Below, piece after piece: positions 9,155 through 19,161 of a stretch of 64,000 nt of DNA. The stretch spans positions 1 through 64,000 of the forward strand of contig JADYZP010000045.1 in assembly GCA_020853025.1 (NCBI GenBank), given 5' to 3'. Each line of letters opens with the position of its first letter. Position 1 is the stretch's first letter. The notes under the pieces are model-generated. The model was not told where the DNA came from and did no database searches. It saw only the letters and a program-made list of their open reading frames with translations. The stretch is from Burkholderiales bacterium (GTDB taxonomy: Bacteria; Pseudomonadota; Gammaproteobacteria; Burkholderiales; Casimicrobiaceae). Made by a program: the position numbers and the translations under genes.

Positions 9155-9300
9155 GCGGCCGCGGAGCGGTTCTGGCGCTTGGCGTCGATGCCCATCCGTC
9201 GGATCCGCGCGCGGAGTCAACCGTCGCGCTGCTGTAAACTCAACGGCTGACGTAGCGGTTCGCACACGCCGTGCCGAACGCTCCCGGAGCCTTGCGCACC

Positions 9301-10407
9301 ATGACCCTTGCCTCCATTCCCGAAATCGTCGCCGAACTGAAGGCCGGCCGCATGGTCGTGCTGGTGGACGAGGAAGACCGCGAGAACGAAGGCGATGTCG
9401 TCGTCGCCGCCGAACTCGTCACACCCGAAATCATCAACTTCATGGCGAGGCATGCACGTGGCCTCGTCTGCCTGACGCTCGAGCAGGAGCGCTGTCGGCA
9501 ACTGGGGTTGCCGCTGATGGTGGCGGCCAACCGCTCCGGACACGGTACCAACTTCACCGTCTCGATCGAGGCGGCCGAGGGCGTGACCACGGGTATCTCG
9601 GCGGCGGACCGCGCGCGCACCGTACGCGCGGCAGTCGCCGCCGACGCCAAGCCCCGCGATCTCGTCCAGCCTGGCCACATATTCCCGGTAATGGCGCAGC
9701 CCGGCGGAGTGCTGGTACGTGCCGGCCACACCGAAGCCGGCTGCGATCTCGCGCGGCTCGCGGGACTGATGCCGGCGACCGTGATCTGCGAAGTGATGTG
9801 CGATGACGGCACGATGGCGCGGATGCCGGATCTCGAACTGTTCGCGCGCGAACATGGCCTCAGGATCGGCGCCATCACCGACCTCATCCACTACCGAAGC
9901 CGCACCGAAAGGATGGTCGAACGGATCGCCGAGCGGCCGCTCAACACGCCGCACGGCGCATTCCGGCTGGTCGTCTACCGCGACAAGATCTCCGAGGCGA
10001 CGCATCTCGCGCTGGTGCGCGGGCCGATCGCGCCCGATGCCGAAACGCTGGTGCGCGTGCACGAGCCGCTGTCGGTGATGGACCTGCTCGACGCCGACAG
10101 CGCCGCGCATTCGTGGACGATTCCCGGTGCGCTGGCAGCGGTTGCGAAAGCCGGTCGCGGCGTCATCGTGCTGCTGCACCGGCCCGAGAGCGCGGCTGAA
10201 CTGCGCCAGCGCGCGCTCGCCGACCTGGCACCCGTCCCCGCCAAGATGGACCTGCGCAACTACGGCATTGGTGCGCAAATCCTGCGCGACCTGAATGTCG
10301 GCCGCATGCGCTTGCTGGCCAAACCGCGCAAGATGCCGAGCATGGCCGGCTTCGATCTCGAAGTGACCGGTTACGAATCGGAGCCGCCGGCGCGCAAGTC
10401 GTCGTAG
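9301..10407 (+). CDS. ribBA: 3,4-dihydroxy-2-butanone-4-phosphate synthase with degenerate GTP cyclohydrolase II domain
   Basis: This 368-residue protein makes the four-carbon precursor of riboflavin from ribulose 5-phosphate. The N-terminal RibB domain (residues 1 to about 200) has the metal/substrate loop EDRENEGD at 25-32 and the active-site segment RAGHTEAGCDLARLAG. The C-terminal half (about 205-368) has a RibA-like fold outline but lacks the zinc-binding cysteine cluster expected of GTP cyclohydrolase II, so it is probably catalytically dead, as in many betaproteobacterial RibBA proteins. The ATG at 9301 gives the conserved N-terminus. No FMN riboswitch-like leader was found in the 146 bases upstream. 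It is the first gene of a run continuing through ribH, nusB, thiL, pgpA and pncC. Confidence 0.92.
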   Translation: MTLASIPEIVAELKAGRMVVLVDEEDRENEGDVVVAAELVTPEIINFMARHARGLVCLTLEQERCRQLGLPLMVAANRSGHGTNFTVSIEAAEGVTTGISAADRARTVRAAVAADAKPRDLVQPGHIFPVMAQPGGVLVRAGHTEAGCDLARLAGLMPATVICEVMCDDGTMARMPDLELFAREHGLRIGAITDLIHYRSRTERMVERIAERPLNTPHGAFRLVVYRDKISEATHLALVRGPIAPDAETLVRVHEPLSVMDLLDADSAAHSWTIPGALAAVAKAGRGVIVLLHRPESAAELRQRALADLAPVPAKMDLRNYGIGAQILRDLNVGRMRLLAKPRKMPSMAGFDLEVTGYESEPPARKSS

Positions 10408-10410
10408 GCG

Positions 10411-10887
10411 ATGCCCATCGTGCCCATCCGACGCATCGCTCCCGACTTGTCCGGCGCCGCGTGGCGCGTCGGCCTCGTGCTGTCGCGCTTCAATCCGGAA
10501 ATCGGCGATGGCCTTCTCGCCGGTGCGCTGCGTGGATTGGCGGAGGCGGGCGTGCGCGATGAATGCATCGTCCTCGCTACCGTTCCCGGTGCGCTGGAAT
10601 CGCCGCTGGTGCTGCAGCGGCTGGCGCAGTCCGGCGAATATGACGCGCTGGTCGCGTTGGGCGCGGTCATTCGGGGCGATACCTACCATTTCGAGATCGT
10701 CTGCAACGAATCGGCGGCGGGCGTATCGAGCGTGTCGCTTGAGTTCGGCATTCCGATCGGCAACGGCATCCTCACCTGCGACACCGACGCGCAGGCGCAG
10801 GCGCGGATGGATCAAAAGGGCTATGAAGCGGCGCGCACGGCGATCGAGGTGACCAACCTGCTGCAGGCGATCGACAGCGATGGTTAG
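10411..10887 (+). CDS. ribH: 6,7-dimethyl-8-ribityllumazine synthase
   Basis: The 158-residue product has the lumazine synthase core: VGLVLSRFNPEI near the N-terminus, the VPGALESPLVLQ loop, and GAVIRGDTYHFEIVCNE, which contains the catalytic histidine region. It condenses the pyrimidine intermediate with the RibB product to give the riboflavin precursor, usually as a large icosahedral or decameric assembly. It begins 3 bases after ribBA ends and its stop overlaps the nusB start by 8 bases, indicating translational coupling. Confidence 0.95.
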   Translation: MPIVPIRRIAPDLSGAAWRVGLVLSRFNPEIGDGLLAGALRGLAEAGVRDECIVLATVPGALESPLVLQRLAQSGEYDALVALGAVIRGDTYHFEIVCNESAAGVSSVSLEFGIPIGNGILTCDTDAQAQARMDQKGYEAARTAIEVTNLLQAIDSDG

Positions 10888-11311
10888 CCAGCGCCGCCGG
10901 TCGCGCGAGCTGGTAGTGCAGGGGTTGTATCAGCGCCAACTATCGGGCAACGCGGCGCCGGCCGTGCGCGACGACCTGATCGCGAGCCCCGGGTACCTGC
11001 GCGCAGACCAGCCGTACTTCGACGAGTTGTGGCGTGGCGTAGGCGTCGACTACGACGACCTGCTGGCAGCGCTCGCGCCGCACCTCGATCGCAAGCCCTC
11101 GCAGCTCTCGCCCGTCGAGCGCGCGATCCTGATCGTTGGCGCGTGGGAACTCAAGCGGCGCGCCGACATTCCGTACAAGGTCGTGATCAACGAGGCCGTC
11201 GAACTCGCGAAGGTTTTCGGCGGCACCGACGGCCATCGCTTTGTCAACGGCGTGCTCGACAAGCTCGCCGCCGATGCCAGGGCGACGGAGATCGCCGCGC
11301 TGCAGCGCTAG
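10880..11311 (+). CDS. nusB: Transcription antitermination factor NusB
   Basis: This 143-residue all-helical protein starts with the SRELVVQGLYQRQLSG box and contains the conserved C-terminal segment PYKVVINEAVELAKVFG followed by HRFVNGVLDKLA. NusB pairs with ribosomal protein S10 on boxA RNA to prevent premature termination in rRNA operons. The coupling with ribH upstream and thiL downstream (TAGTG, stop and start sharing one base) is the order usual in beta- and gammaproteobacteria. Confidence 0.95.
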   Translation: MVSQRRRSRELVVQGLYQRQLSGNAAPAVRDDLIASPGYLRADQPYFDELWRGVGVDYDDLLAALAPHLDRKPSQLSPVERAILIVGAWELKRRADIPYKVVINEAVELAKVFGGTDGHRFVNGVLDKLAADARATEIAALQR

Positions 11312-12279
11312 TGGACGAATTCGCGCTGATCGAGCGCCACTTCCGTCGTCCGCTGCGCGACCCCGCCGTGCGCGTCGGCATCGGTGACGACGCCGCGGTC
11401 GTCGCGCCGGCGCCAGGATGCGAGCTTGCAGTGGCGGTCGACATGCTGGTCGAAGGCCGGCATTTCCTGCCCGGCGCGGATGCCGCCGCGCTTGGCCACA
11501 AGGCGCTGGCGGTGAACCTGTCGGACATGGCGGCGATGGGTGCGACGCCGCGCTGGGCGCTGCTGGCCGGAGCGCTGCCCGACGATGACGAGCGCTGGCT
11601 TAGCGCCTTCACGGAAGGGCTTTTCGCGCTCGCGCAGCAGCATGGCGTCGCGCTGATCGGCGGCGATACCACGCGCGGTCCGCGCAACCTCTGCCTGACG
11701 ATCATCGGCGAGTTGCCGGCGGGCACCGCGATCACGCGCTCGGGAGCGAGTGCCGGCGACGACATCCACGTTTCGGGAAGCCTGGGCGACGCCGCGTTGG
11801 CGCTGGCCGCGTTGCAGCAAAGGACCAAGCTCGGCGCGGCGACGCTGGCGACGCTGCGGCTGCGGCTCGAGACACCGGAGCCGCGCGTCGTGCTCGGGCA
11901 GCGCCTGCGCGGCATCGCCTCCGCGGCGATCGACGTCTCCGACGGTTTGAGCGGCGACCTCGCGCACATCCTCGAAGCCTCCAGCGTCGGTGCCGAGATC
12001 GAACTCGCGCGGCTACCCTGCGCGCCGGCGTTGTCGCTGCGGCTTGCCTCCGGCGAGCGCGAGTTGGCGCTGGCTTGCCTGCTCGCGGGAGGCGATGACT
12101 ACGAGCTTTGTTTCACCGCGCCGCCGTCGGCGCGTGGGCGCCTGGCGGACATCGCTGTCGAACTGGCGCTGACGCTGACACATGTGGGCACGGTCACCGC
12201 GACACCGGGCCTGAGGGTGCGCGACGAGCACGGCAGCGTGCTCGATGCGTTGCCGCGCTCCTTCGACCATTTTCGATGA
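11311..12279 (+). CDS. thiL: Thiamine-monophosphate kinase
   Basis: The 322-residue protein of the PurM/ThiL fold starts at a GTG that overlaps the nusB stop codon. Diagnostic segments are GIGDDAAVV near residue 20, the VDMLVEGRHF loop, LSDMAAMGA, GGDTTRG, and IDVSDGLSGDLAHIL in the C-terminal half. The enzyme phosphorylates thiamine monophosphate to the active cofactor thiamine diphosphate. The position between nusB and pgpA is conserved across many proteobacteria. Confidence 0.95.
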   Translation: MDEFALIERHFRRPLRDPAVRVGIGDDAAVVAPAPGCELAVAVDMLVEGRHFLPGADAAALGHKALAVNLSDMAAMGATPRWALLAGALPDDDERWLSAFTEGLFALAQQHGVALIGGDTTRGPRNLCLTIIGELPAGTAITRSGASAGDDIHVSGSLGDAALALAALQQRTKLGAATLATLRLRLETPEPRVVLGQRLRGIASAAIDVSDGLSGDLAHILEASSVGAEIELARLPCAPALSLRLASGERELALACLLAGGDDYELCFTAPPSARGRLADIAVELALTLTHVGTVTATPGLRVRDEHGSVLDALPRSFDHFR

Positions 12280-12761
12280 GCCGGCGTGTCACGCTCGGCT
12301 TTCTCCTGCACCACCCGGCGCATTTCATCGCGCTGGGCTTCGGCGCCGGGCTGGCACCGGCGGCGCCGGGCACCGTCGGCACGCTGGTGGCGATCCCGAT
12401 CGCGCTGCTGTTGCGCGCCTACGGCGACGACCTCGCCTTCGCCGTCGCGATCGTTGCGGCCTTCGTCGTCGGCGCGTGGGCGTCGCAGGTCACCGGCCGC
12501 GCGCTGGGGGTCCCCGATCACGGCGGCATCGTCATCGACGAAATCGCCGCCTTCCTGCTGGTGCTGTTTTTCACCGGCACGACGGTGCCGGCAATCGCCA
12601 TTGCCTTCGCCCTGTTTCGCTTGTTCGACATCGTCAAGCCGCCACCGATCCGGCAGCTCGACGCGGCGATGAAAAACGGTATCGGCGTCATGCTCGACGA
12701 CCTGCTCGCCGCCGGCTACGCGCTTCTCGTCTATGCGATCGGCCAGCGGCTCCTGACATGA
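12276..12761 (+). CDS. pgpA: Phosphatidylglycerophosphatase A
   Basis: This 161-residue inner-membrane protein has hydrophobic helices and the PgpA segments LGFGAGLAPAAPGTVGTL and DHGGIVIDEIAAFL, whose acidic residues bind metal. It removes the phosphate from phosphatidylglycerophosphate to form phosphatidylglycerol. It overlaps thiL upstream and pncC downstream by ATGA in both cases, so the three are translationally coupled. Confidence 0.93.
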   Translation: MSRRVTLGFLLHHPAHFIALGFGAGLAPAAPGTVGTLVAIPIALLLRAYGDDLAFAVAIVAAFVVGAWASQVTGRALGVPDHGGIVIDEIAAFLLVLFFTGTTVPAIAIAFALFRLFDIVKPPPIRQLDAAMKNGIGVMLDDLLAAGYALLVYAIGQRLLT

Positions 12762-13255
12762 ACGACGCATTGATCGCCCATTTGGCCGAACGGCTCGGCG
12801 CGCAACTCGCGCAGCGTGGCGCGATGTGCGCAACCGCCGAATCCTGCACCGGCGGGCTGGTCGCCGGCGCCGTCACCGATATCGCCGGCAGTTCGCAATG
12901 GTTCGACCGCGGCTTCGTTACCTATTCGAACCAGGCGAAGACCGAAATGCTGGGTGTCCCGGAGGCCACGCTCGCGTGCCACGGCGCCGTCTCGGAAGCA
13001 ACCGCACGCGCGATGGCGGAAGGCGCGCTGGCGCGCAGCGGCGTGCGGTTTGCCGTCGCCATCACCGGTGTCGCAGGGCCCGGTGGCGGCTCCCCAGCGA
13101 AACCCGCCGGCATGGTCTGCTTCGCATGGGCGGAGCGCGACGCGACGACACGCGTCGCGACGCATCGCTTCGACGGCGACCGCTTTGCCGTGCGGCGCGC
13201 CAGCGTCGTCGTGGCTCTGGAGGGGCTGCTGGCGGCGTTTGCCGAGGATGCATAG
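12758..13255 (+). CDS. pncC: Nicotinamide-nucleotide amidase (CinA C-terminal domain protein)
   Basis: The 165-residue product corresponds to the stand-alone CinA C-terminal domain. It contains ATAESCTGGLVAGAVTDIAG with the catalytic Ser/Cys region, YSNQAKTEMLGV and AITGVAGPGGGSP. The enzyme deamidates NMN to nicotinate mononucleotide in NAD salvage. It ends the run of overlapping genes that starts at ribBA; recA begins 241 bases further on under its own regulation. Confidence 0.93.
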   Translation: MNDALIAHLAERLGAQLAQRGAMCATAESCTGGLVAGAVTDIAGSSQWFDRGFVTYSNQAKTEMLGVPEATLACHGAVSEATARAMAEGALARSGVRFAVAITGVAGPGGGSPAKPAGMVCFAWAERDATTRVATHRFDGDRFAVRRASVVVALEGLLAAFAEDA

Positions 13256-13401
13256 CGTCTTGTGCGCAACCTGGCGCGTTCCGCAGTCTGGCGCTTGCGC
13301 GACATGCGTCGTCGATCGGGACGAAGTTGCGCACGATGCGCAGCCGGATGCGCGCCATGCCTGCGGGATTTCGGCGCTTTGGCTTAGGCCATTGGGATGA
13401 C

Positions 13402-13431
13402 TTGCATCGAACGATCGTTCTATGCCATGAT
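13402..13431 (+). promoter_or_regulatory. Putative recA promoter
   Basis: A -35-like TTGCAT (13402-13407) and a -10-like CATGAT (13426-13431) are separated by 18 bases, each matching four of six consensus positions. The palindrome described as a LexA box lies in the spacer, where a repressor would block RNA polymerase. Confidence 0.45.
13409..13420. promoter_or_regulatory. Candidate LexA (SOS) box of the GAAC-N4-GTTC type
   Basis: GAACGATCGTTC is a perfect 12-base palindrome 77 bases before the recA start. It matches the Bacillus-type LexA consensus and the noncanonical GAACGaaCGTTC motif reported for LexA of some betaproteobacteria such as Sideroxydans and Gallionella, not the usual betaproteobacterial CTGT-N8-ACAG box, which I do not see here. 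Confidence 0.65.
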
Positions 13432-13496
13432 GCGATCGTGTCAAGCCCGCCTTCCCGGCCGTCAGGCCGCCGGGTGATACTTCGGAGATTACCGTC

Positions 13497-14546
<1,050 letters not shown>

Positions 14547-14561
14547 GGACTGCGCGCGGCC

Positions 14562-15065
14562 GTGCGCGAACGACGCGCCGCGCGCGCCAAGGATACCGCG
14601 GCGCCGCGCGCGCCTGTTTCGCCCAAAGCGATGGCGGTACGCTGGCTCGCGCGCCGCGAATACAGTCGGGCGGAGCTCGCGCAGCGGCTGCAGCAGCGCG
14701 GGGTGACAGCGGCCGGCGTCGAGCGCGCGCTCGACGAACTGGCTGCGGCCGGCTACCTGTCGGACGCGCGCTACGCGCAGGCGGTCGTCGCGCAGCGCGC
14801 CGGCCGCTACGGTAGGCGCGCGATCCTGCATGCGTTAAAAGAGCGCGGCATCGGGATCGACGATGCTGCAAGTGCGATCGCGGCGCTCGACGGCGCGGAC
14901 GAGTACGCCGAAGCGCAGGCGCTGTGGCGACAGCGCTTCGGCGCGGCGCCGGCCAACGATCGCGAAACCGCCCGTCAGGTGCGCTTTCTGCAGGCGCGCG
15001 GCTACAGCGTGTCGGTGGCGCTGCGTGTGCTGCGCGCGGCAGGACGTCGCAGCGACGACCTGTAG
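14562..15065 (+). CDS. recX: Regulatory protein RecX
   Basis: This 167-residue helical protein has the RecX repeats, including AVRWLARREYSRAELAQRL, ALDELAAAGYLSDARYA and the closing RQVRFLQARGYSVSVALRVL. RecX binds and modulates RecA filaments. It starts at a GTG 15 bases after recA and is probably co-transcribed with it. The first 25 residues are Arg/Ala/Pro-rich and poorly conserved, so a later start cannot be excluded. Confidence 0.9.
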   Translation: MRERRAARAKDTAAPRAPVSPKAMAVRWLARREYSRAELAQRLQQRGVTAAGVERALDELAAAGYLSDARYAQAVVAQRAGRYGRRAILHALKERGIGIDDAASAIAALDGADEYAEAQALWRQRFGAAPANDRETARQVRFLQARGYSVSVALRVLRAAGRRSDDL

Positions 15066-15075
15066 AGGGCGGACT

Positions 15076-15102
15076 TCGGCCGGGAATCGCATCTCCGGCC
15101 GA
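15076..15102 (+). terminator. Hairpin after recX (terminator-like, no U-tract)
   Basis: TCGGCCGG (15076-15083) and CCGGCCGA (15095-15102) form a perfect 8-base-pair stem with an 11-base loop, directly after the recX stop. No run of T follows, so it may be a weak or factor-dependent terminator or a transcript-stabilising hairpin. A TACAAT -10-like hexamer at 15140-15145 stands further downstream before alaS. Confidence 0.35.
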
Positions 15103-15223
15103 CCGGGCTGCCGCCGACGCGCGTGCGGCAACGGCGCGTTACAATCCAAGCTTTTGATTCCGCGTCACGTTTTGCCGCGCCGGCCGGCGGCGCGCCGTGC
15201 GCCCTCTCGTCATCCGACTCATC

Positions 15224-17854
15224 ATGCAAGTTGCCGACATCCGCCGCCAGTTCATCGACTATTTCGTGGCCAACGGGCATACGCAGGTGCCGAGTTCGTC
15301 GCTGGTGCCGGCCAACGATCCGACGCTGCTGTTCGTCAATTCCGGAATGGTCCAGTTCAAGGACGTGTTCCTCGGCGTCGACCAGCGGCCGTACCGGCGC
15401 GCGGTGTCGTCGCAGCGCAGCGTGCGCGCCGGTGGCAAGCACAACGACCTCGAGAACGTCGGCTACACGGCGCGCCACCACACGTTCTTCGAAATGCTTG
15501 GCAACTTCAGCTTCGGCGACTATTTCAAGCGCGACGCGATCCGCTATGCGTGGGAATTGCTGACGCAGGTTTACCGGCTGCCGGCCGAAAAGCTGTGGGC
15601 GACCGTCTACATCGAGGACGACGAGGCCCACGACATCTGGACCCGCGAGATCGGCGTCCCCGCCGAGCGCGTCGTGCGCATCGGCGACAACAAGGGCGCG
15701 CGCTACGCCAGCGACAACTTCTGGCAGATGGCCGACACGGGACCCTGCGGGCCGTGTTCCGAGATCTTCTACGATCACGGACCGGAGGTGTGGGGCGGGC
15801 CGCCGGGATCGCCGGATGCCGAAGGCGACCGCTACATCGAGATCTGGAATCTCGTGTTCATGCAATTCAATCGCGACGACAACGGCAACATGACGCCGCT
15901 GCCCGCTCCCTGCGTCGACACCGGCATGGGTCTCGAACGCCTGGCTGCGGTGCTGCAGAACGTCCATTCGAACTACGAGATCGACCTGTTCGTCGCGCTG
16001 ATCGCGGCGGCCGCGCGCGAGACGCACACGACCGACCTCGACAATCCTTCGCTCAAGGTCATCGCCGACCACATCCGCGCCTGCGCATTCCTGATCGCCG
16101 ACGGCGTGATCCCGTCGAGCGACGGTCGCGGCTACGTGCTGCGGCGAATCATCCGCCGCGCAATCCGCCACGGCTACCAGCTCGGCCGCAAGCAGCCGTT
16201 CTTCCACAAACTGGTCGACGATCTCGACGCGCAAATGGGCGACGCCTATCCGGAGCTGCGCCGCGACAAGGTGCGCATCGCGCAGGTGCTGGCCGCCGAG
16301 GAGGAGCGCTTCGGCGAGACGCTCGAAAACGGGATGAAGATCCTCGGCGCCGCGCTCGATGCGGTTAGCGGCGCTGGCGGCAAGACGCTCGACGGCGCAA
16401 CCGCCTTCACGCTCTACGACACCTTCGGCTTTCCACTCGACTTGACCGCGGACGTCGCGCGCGGGCGCGGCATCGTCGTCGACGAGGCGGGATTCGACGC
16501 GGCGATGGATGCGCAGCGCGACCGTGGCCGCGCGGGTTCGACCTTCAAGTCGCTCGCGCAACTCGACTACCGTGGGCCGAAGACGGCGTTTCGCGGCTAC
16601 GACTCGCTGTCCGAGGACGGCCGCGTCGTCGCGCTCTACCGCGAAGGTGCGACGGTGGACGCGCTGACGGCCGGCGAGCAGGGGATGGTCATCCTCGACC
16701 GCACGCCGTTCTACGCCGAATCGGGTGGCCAGGTCGGCGATCGTGGCGAACTCGGCAAGGGCGGCGCACGCCCGACACTATTCGCCGTCGCCGACACGCA
16801 GAAGGTGCAGCCCGACGTCTACGGCCACATCGGCGAAGTCAAGTCCGGCGAATTGAAGATCGGTGACACGGTCGCCGCGCAGGTCGACTGCGACGCGCGC
16901 GGCCGCACGATGCGTAACCACTCGGCCACGCACCTGATGCACAAGGCGCTGCGCGAAGTGCTCGGCGCGCACGTGCAGCAGAAGGGCTCGCTGGTCGATT
17001 CCGAACACACGCGCTTCGACTTCGCGCACAACGCGCCGATGACCGACGACGAGATCCGCCGCGTCGAAGAGATCGTCAATGCGGAAATCCTCGACAACGC
17101 GCCGACGCAGGCGCGGGTGATGGCGATCGACGACGCGCAAAAGTCCGGGGCGATGATGCTCTTCGGTGAAAAGTACGGCGACGAAGTGCGCGTGCTCGAC
17201 ATCGGTACGTCGCGCGAGTTGTGCGGAGGCACGCACGTCGCGCGCACCGGCGACATCGGTTTTTTCAAGGTCATCGGTGAAGGCGGGGTCGCCGCAGGCA
17301 TCCGCCGGATCGAAGCGACCACGGGGCGCGGCGCGCTGGCGCTGGTGCAGGCGCAGGAGGCCAAGCTGGCGGCGGTGGCCGCGGCGCTGAAGGCGCCGGT
17401 AGGTGAACTCGAAACGCGGATCGCCCAGCTCCAGGAAAGCGCGCGCGCTGCCGAACGCGAACTCGCGCGGATGAAAGCCAAGGCGGCTGCGTCCGCCGGC
17501 GATGATCTCGCGGGCAGCGCGTTCGACGTCAAGGGAGCGAAGGTGCTGGCGGTGTCGCTCGACGGCGCCGACGTCAAGGCGCTGCGCGAAACGATGGACA
17601 AGCTGAAGGACAAGCTGCGCTCCGCGGCGATCGTTCTCGGCAGCGTGGCCGACGGCAAGGTGACGCTGATCGCCGGCGTCACCGCCGATCTGACCGGCAA
17701 GCTGAAGGCGGGAGATCTCGTCAACCACGTGGCGCAGCAGGTCGGCGGCAAGGGCGGCGGGCGTGCGGACCTGGCGCAGGCGGGCGGCACCGATCCGTCC
17801 GGGCTGCCATCCGCGCTCGCGTCGGTGCAGGCTTTCGTCGCGCAGCGGCTGTGA
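15224..17854 (+). CDS. alaS: Alanine-tRNA ligase
   Basis: The 876-residue class II synthetase starts with [20 protein letters not shown]. It has the catalytic core through about residue 440, the editing domain with the zinc-binding histidine/cysteine set ([13 protein letters not shown], then [13 protein letters not shown]) and a C-terminal DHHA1-like domain ending [15 protein letters not shown]. It charges tRNA-Ala and hydrolyses mischarged Ser/Gly. I chose the ATG at 15224 from family alignment over the in-frame ATG at 15197. The stop overlaps the next gene's GTG start. Confidence 0.97.
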   Translation: MQVADIRRQFIDYFVANGHTQVPSSSLVPANDPTLLFVNSGMVQFKDVFLGVDQRPYRRAVSSQRSVRAGGKHNDLENVGYTARHHTFFEMLGNFSFGDYFKRDAIRYAWELLTQVYRLPAEKLWATVYIEDDEAHDIWTREIGVPAERVVRIGDNKGARYASDNFWQMADTGPCGPCSEIFYDHGPEVWGGPPGSPDAEGDRYIEIWNLVFMQFNRDDNGNMTPLPAPCVDTGMGLERLAAVLQNVHSNYEIDLFVALIAAAARETHTTDLDNPSLKVIADHIRACAFLIADGVIPSSDGRGYVLRRIIRRAIRHGYQLGRKQPFFHKLVDDLDAQMGDAYPELRRDKVRIAQVLAAEEERFGETLENGMKILGAALDAVSGAGGKTLDGATAFTLYDTFGFPLDLTADVARGRGIVVDEAGFDAAMDAQRDRGRAGSTFKSLAQLDYRGPKTAFRGYDSLSEDGRVVALYREGATVDALTAGEQGMVILDRTPFYAESGGQVGDRGELGKGGARPTLFAVADTQKVQPDVYGHIGEVKSGELKIGDTVAAQVDCDARGRTMRNHSATHLMHKALREVLGAHVQQKGSLVDSEHTRFDFAHNAPMTDDEIRRVEEIVNAEILDNAPTQARVMAIDDAQKSGAMMLFGEKYGDEVRVLDIGTSRELCGGTHVARTGDIGFFKVIGEGGVAAGIRRIEATTGRGALALVQAQEAKLAAVAAALKAPVGELETRIAQLQESARAAERELARMKAKAAASAGDDLAGSAFDVKGAKVLAVSLDGADVKALRETMDKLKDKLRSAAIVLGSVADGKVTLIAGVTADLTGKLKAGDLVNHVAQQVGGKGGGRADLAQAGGTDPSGLPSALASVQAFVAQRL

Positions 17855-18912
17855 GCGGACGTCGGGACTTGGGCGCGCAGTTTGCGAGCGACAACTGGGC
17901 CGGTGTGTGCCCGGAGGCATGGGCGGCGCTCGCCGCCGCCAACGCCGGCCACGCGCCCGCCTACGGCGGCGACGACTGGACGCAGGCGGCGATCGCCGCC
18001 ATCCGCGGCGTCTTCGAAACCGAATGCGAGGTCTTCTTCGTTTTCAACGGGACCGCGGCGAATTCGCTCGCCTTGTCGGCGCTGTGCCGCGGCACCGACG
18101 CGATCATCTGTCATGCGAATGCGCACATCAACGTCGACGAATGCGGCGCACCCGGATTTTTCAGCGGCGGCGCCAAGCTTCTTACGGCCGACACGCCGCA
18201 CGCCAAGTTGACCGTCGAAGCGGTCGAACGGCTGGCCGTGACGCCGCACGACGTGCACTCGGCCAGACCGCGCGCGCTGTCGCTGACGCAGGCGACCGAG
18301 CACGGCACGCTGTACACGCCGCTGGAGATGTGGGAGCTTGCCGACTGCGCGCACCGGTTGGGAATGAAAGTGCACGTCGACGGCGCGCGCTTTGCCAACG
18401 CGGTCGCCGCGCTCGATTGCGCGCCGGCCGACATCGCATGGCGTGCCGGTGTCGACGCGCTGTCCTTCGGCGGCACCAAGAACGGGCTGCCCTTCGGCGA
18501 GGCCGTCGTCTTCTTCGATCCGGCGCTGGCCGATGAATTCGGCCGCCGTCGAATGCAGGGCGGCCAGCTGGCGTCGAAGATGCGCTTTCTCGCCGCACCC
18601 TGGCAGGGTGTGCTCGCGGGCGGTGCGTGGCTTTCGCACGCCGCGCACGCCAACGCGATGGCGCGCAGGCTGGCCGACGCGCTCGCCGGCGTGCCGGGGA
18701 CGCGGTTGCTGGCGCCGGTCGAAGCCAACGGCGTGTTCATCGACATGCCACCGCCAATGATCGCCGGACTGCGCGAGCGCGGCTGGCAGTTCTACGAATT
18801 CATCGGCGCCACCGGGGTTCGCTTGATGTGCGCGTGGGACACACCGGCCGAGACCGTCGATGCACTGGCCCGCGACGCGCACGAGGTCGCGCGCCTGGAG
18901 GGCTTCACGTGA
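17851..18912 (+). CDS. Low-specificity L-threonine aldolase (PLP-dependent beta-eliminating lyase family)
   Basis: The 353-residue fold-type I PLP enzyme has a GTG start overlapping the alaS stop (GTGA). The PLP lysine is Lys210 in [12 protein letters not shown], and the aspartate that contacts the pyridine nitrogen is in [29 protein letters not shown] is the family N-terminus. It cleaves L-threonine or L-allo-threonine to glycine and acetaldehyde, and may act on other beta-hydroxy amino acids. A tight link with alaS is unusual but functionally unexplained. Confidence 0.85.
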   Translation: MSGRRDLGAQFASDNWAGVCPEAWAALAAANAGHAPAYGGDDWTQAAIAAIRGVFETECEVFFVFNGTAANSLALSALCRGTDAIICHANAHINVDECGAPGFFSGGAKLLTADTPHAKLTVEAVERLAVTPHDVHSARPRALSLTQATEHGTLYTPLEMWELADCAHRLGMKVHVDGARFANAVAALDCAPADIAWRAGVDALSFGGTKNGLPFGEAVVFFDPALADEFGRRRMQGGQLASKMRFLAAPWQGVLAGGAWLSHAAHANAMARRLADALAGVPGTRLLAPVEANGVFIDMPPPMIAGLRERGWQFYEFIGATGVRLMCAWDTPAETVDALARDAHEVARLEGFT

Positions 18913-19161
18913 TCGCGAGCGTGCTTCGCCGGCTCGTCGCGACCTGCACGCCACGAGGTAATCCGCGATGCCGCTGCGCCCGGAGTTCACGCTCGAAGCC
19001 TTGAAGCACCGCGGTGACGGCGGATGGCGTTGCTCCGCTGGCCGCAATTGATCCTCTGGCCGAAGGCCTAAACCTCGTCCAAACGGCGCATCGCGCGCCA
19101 CGCCTGGTACGGGCTAGATTGCCGATGGTGCCGCGCGACGTGCGCGCGGGCACCGCCGACG

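Noticed and set aside
9155..9300. Possible FMN riboswitch before ribBA
   Set aside because: None of the conserved riboswitch segments are present. There is only a weak TAAACT -10-like hexamer at 9235.
18968..19051. 27-codon ORF with a GAGG site between the threonine aldolase gene and comEC
   Set aside because: It is too short to support, and the peptide resembles nothing I recognise. The surrounding 249 bases show no other coding signal.
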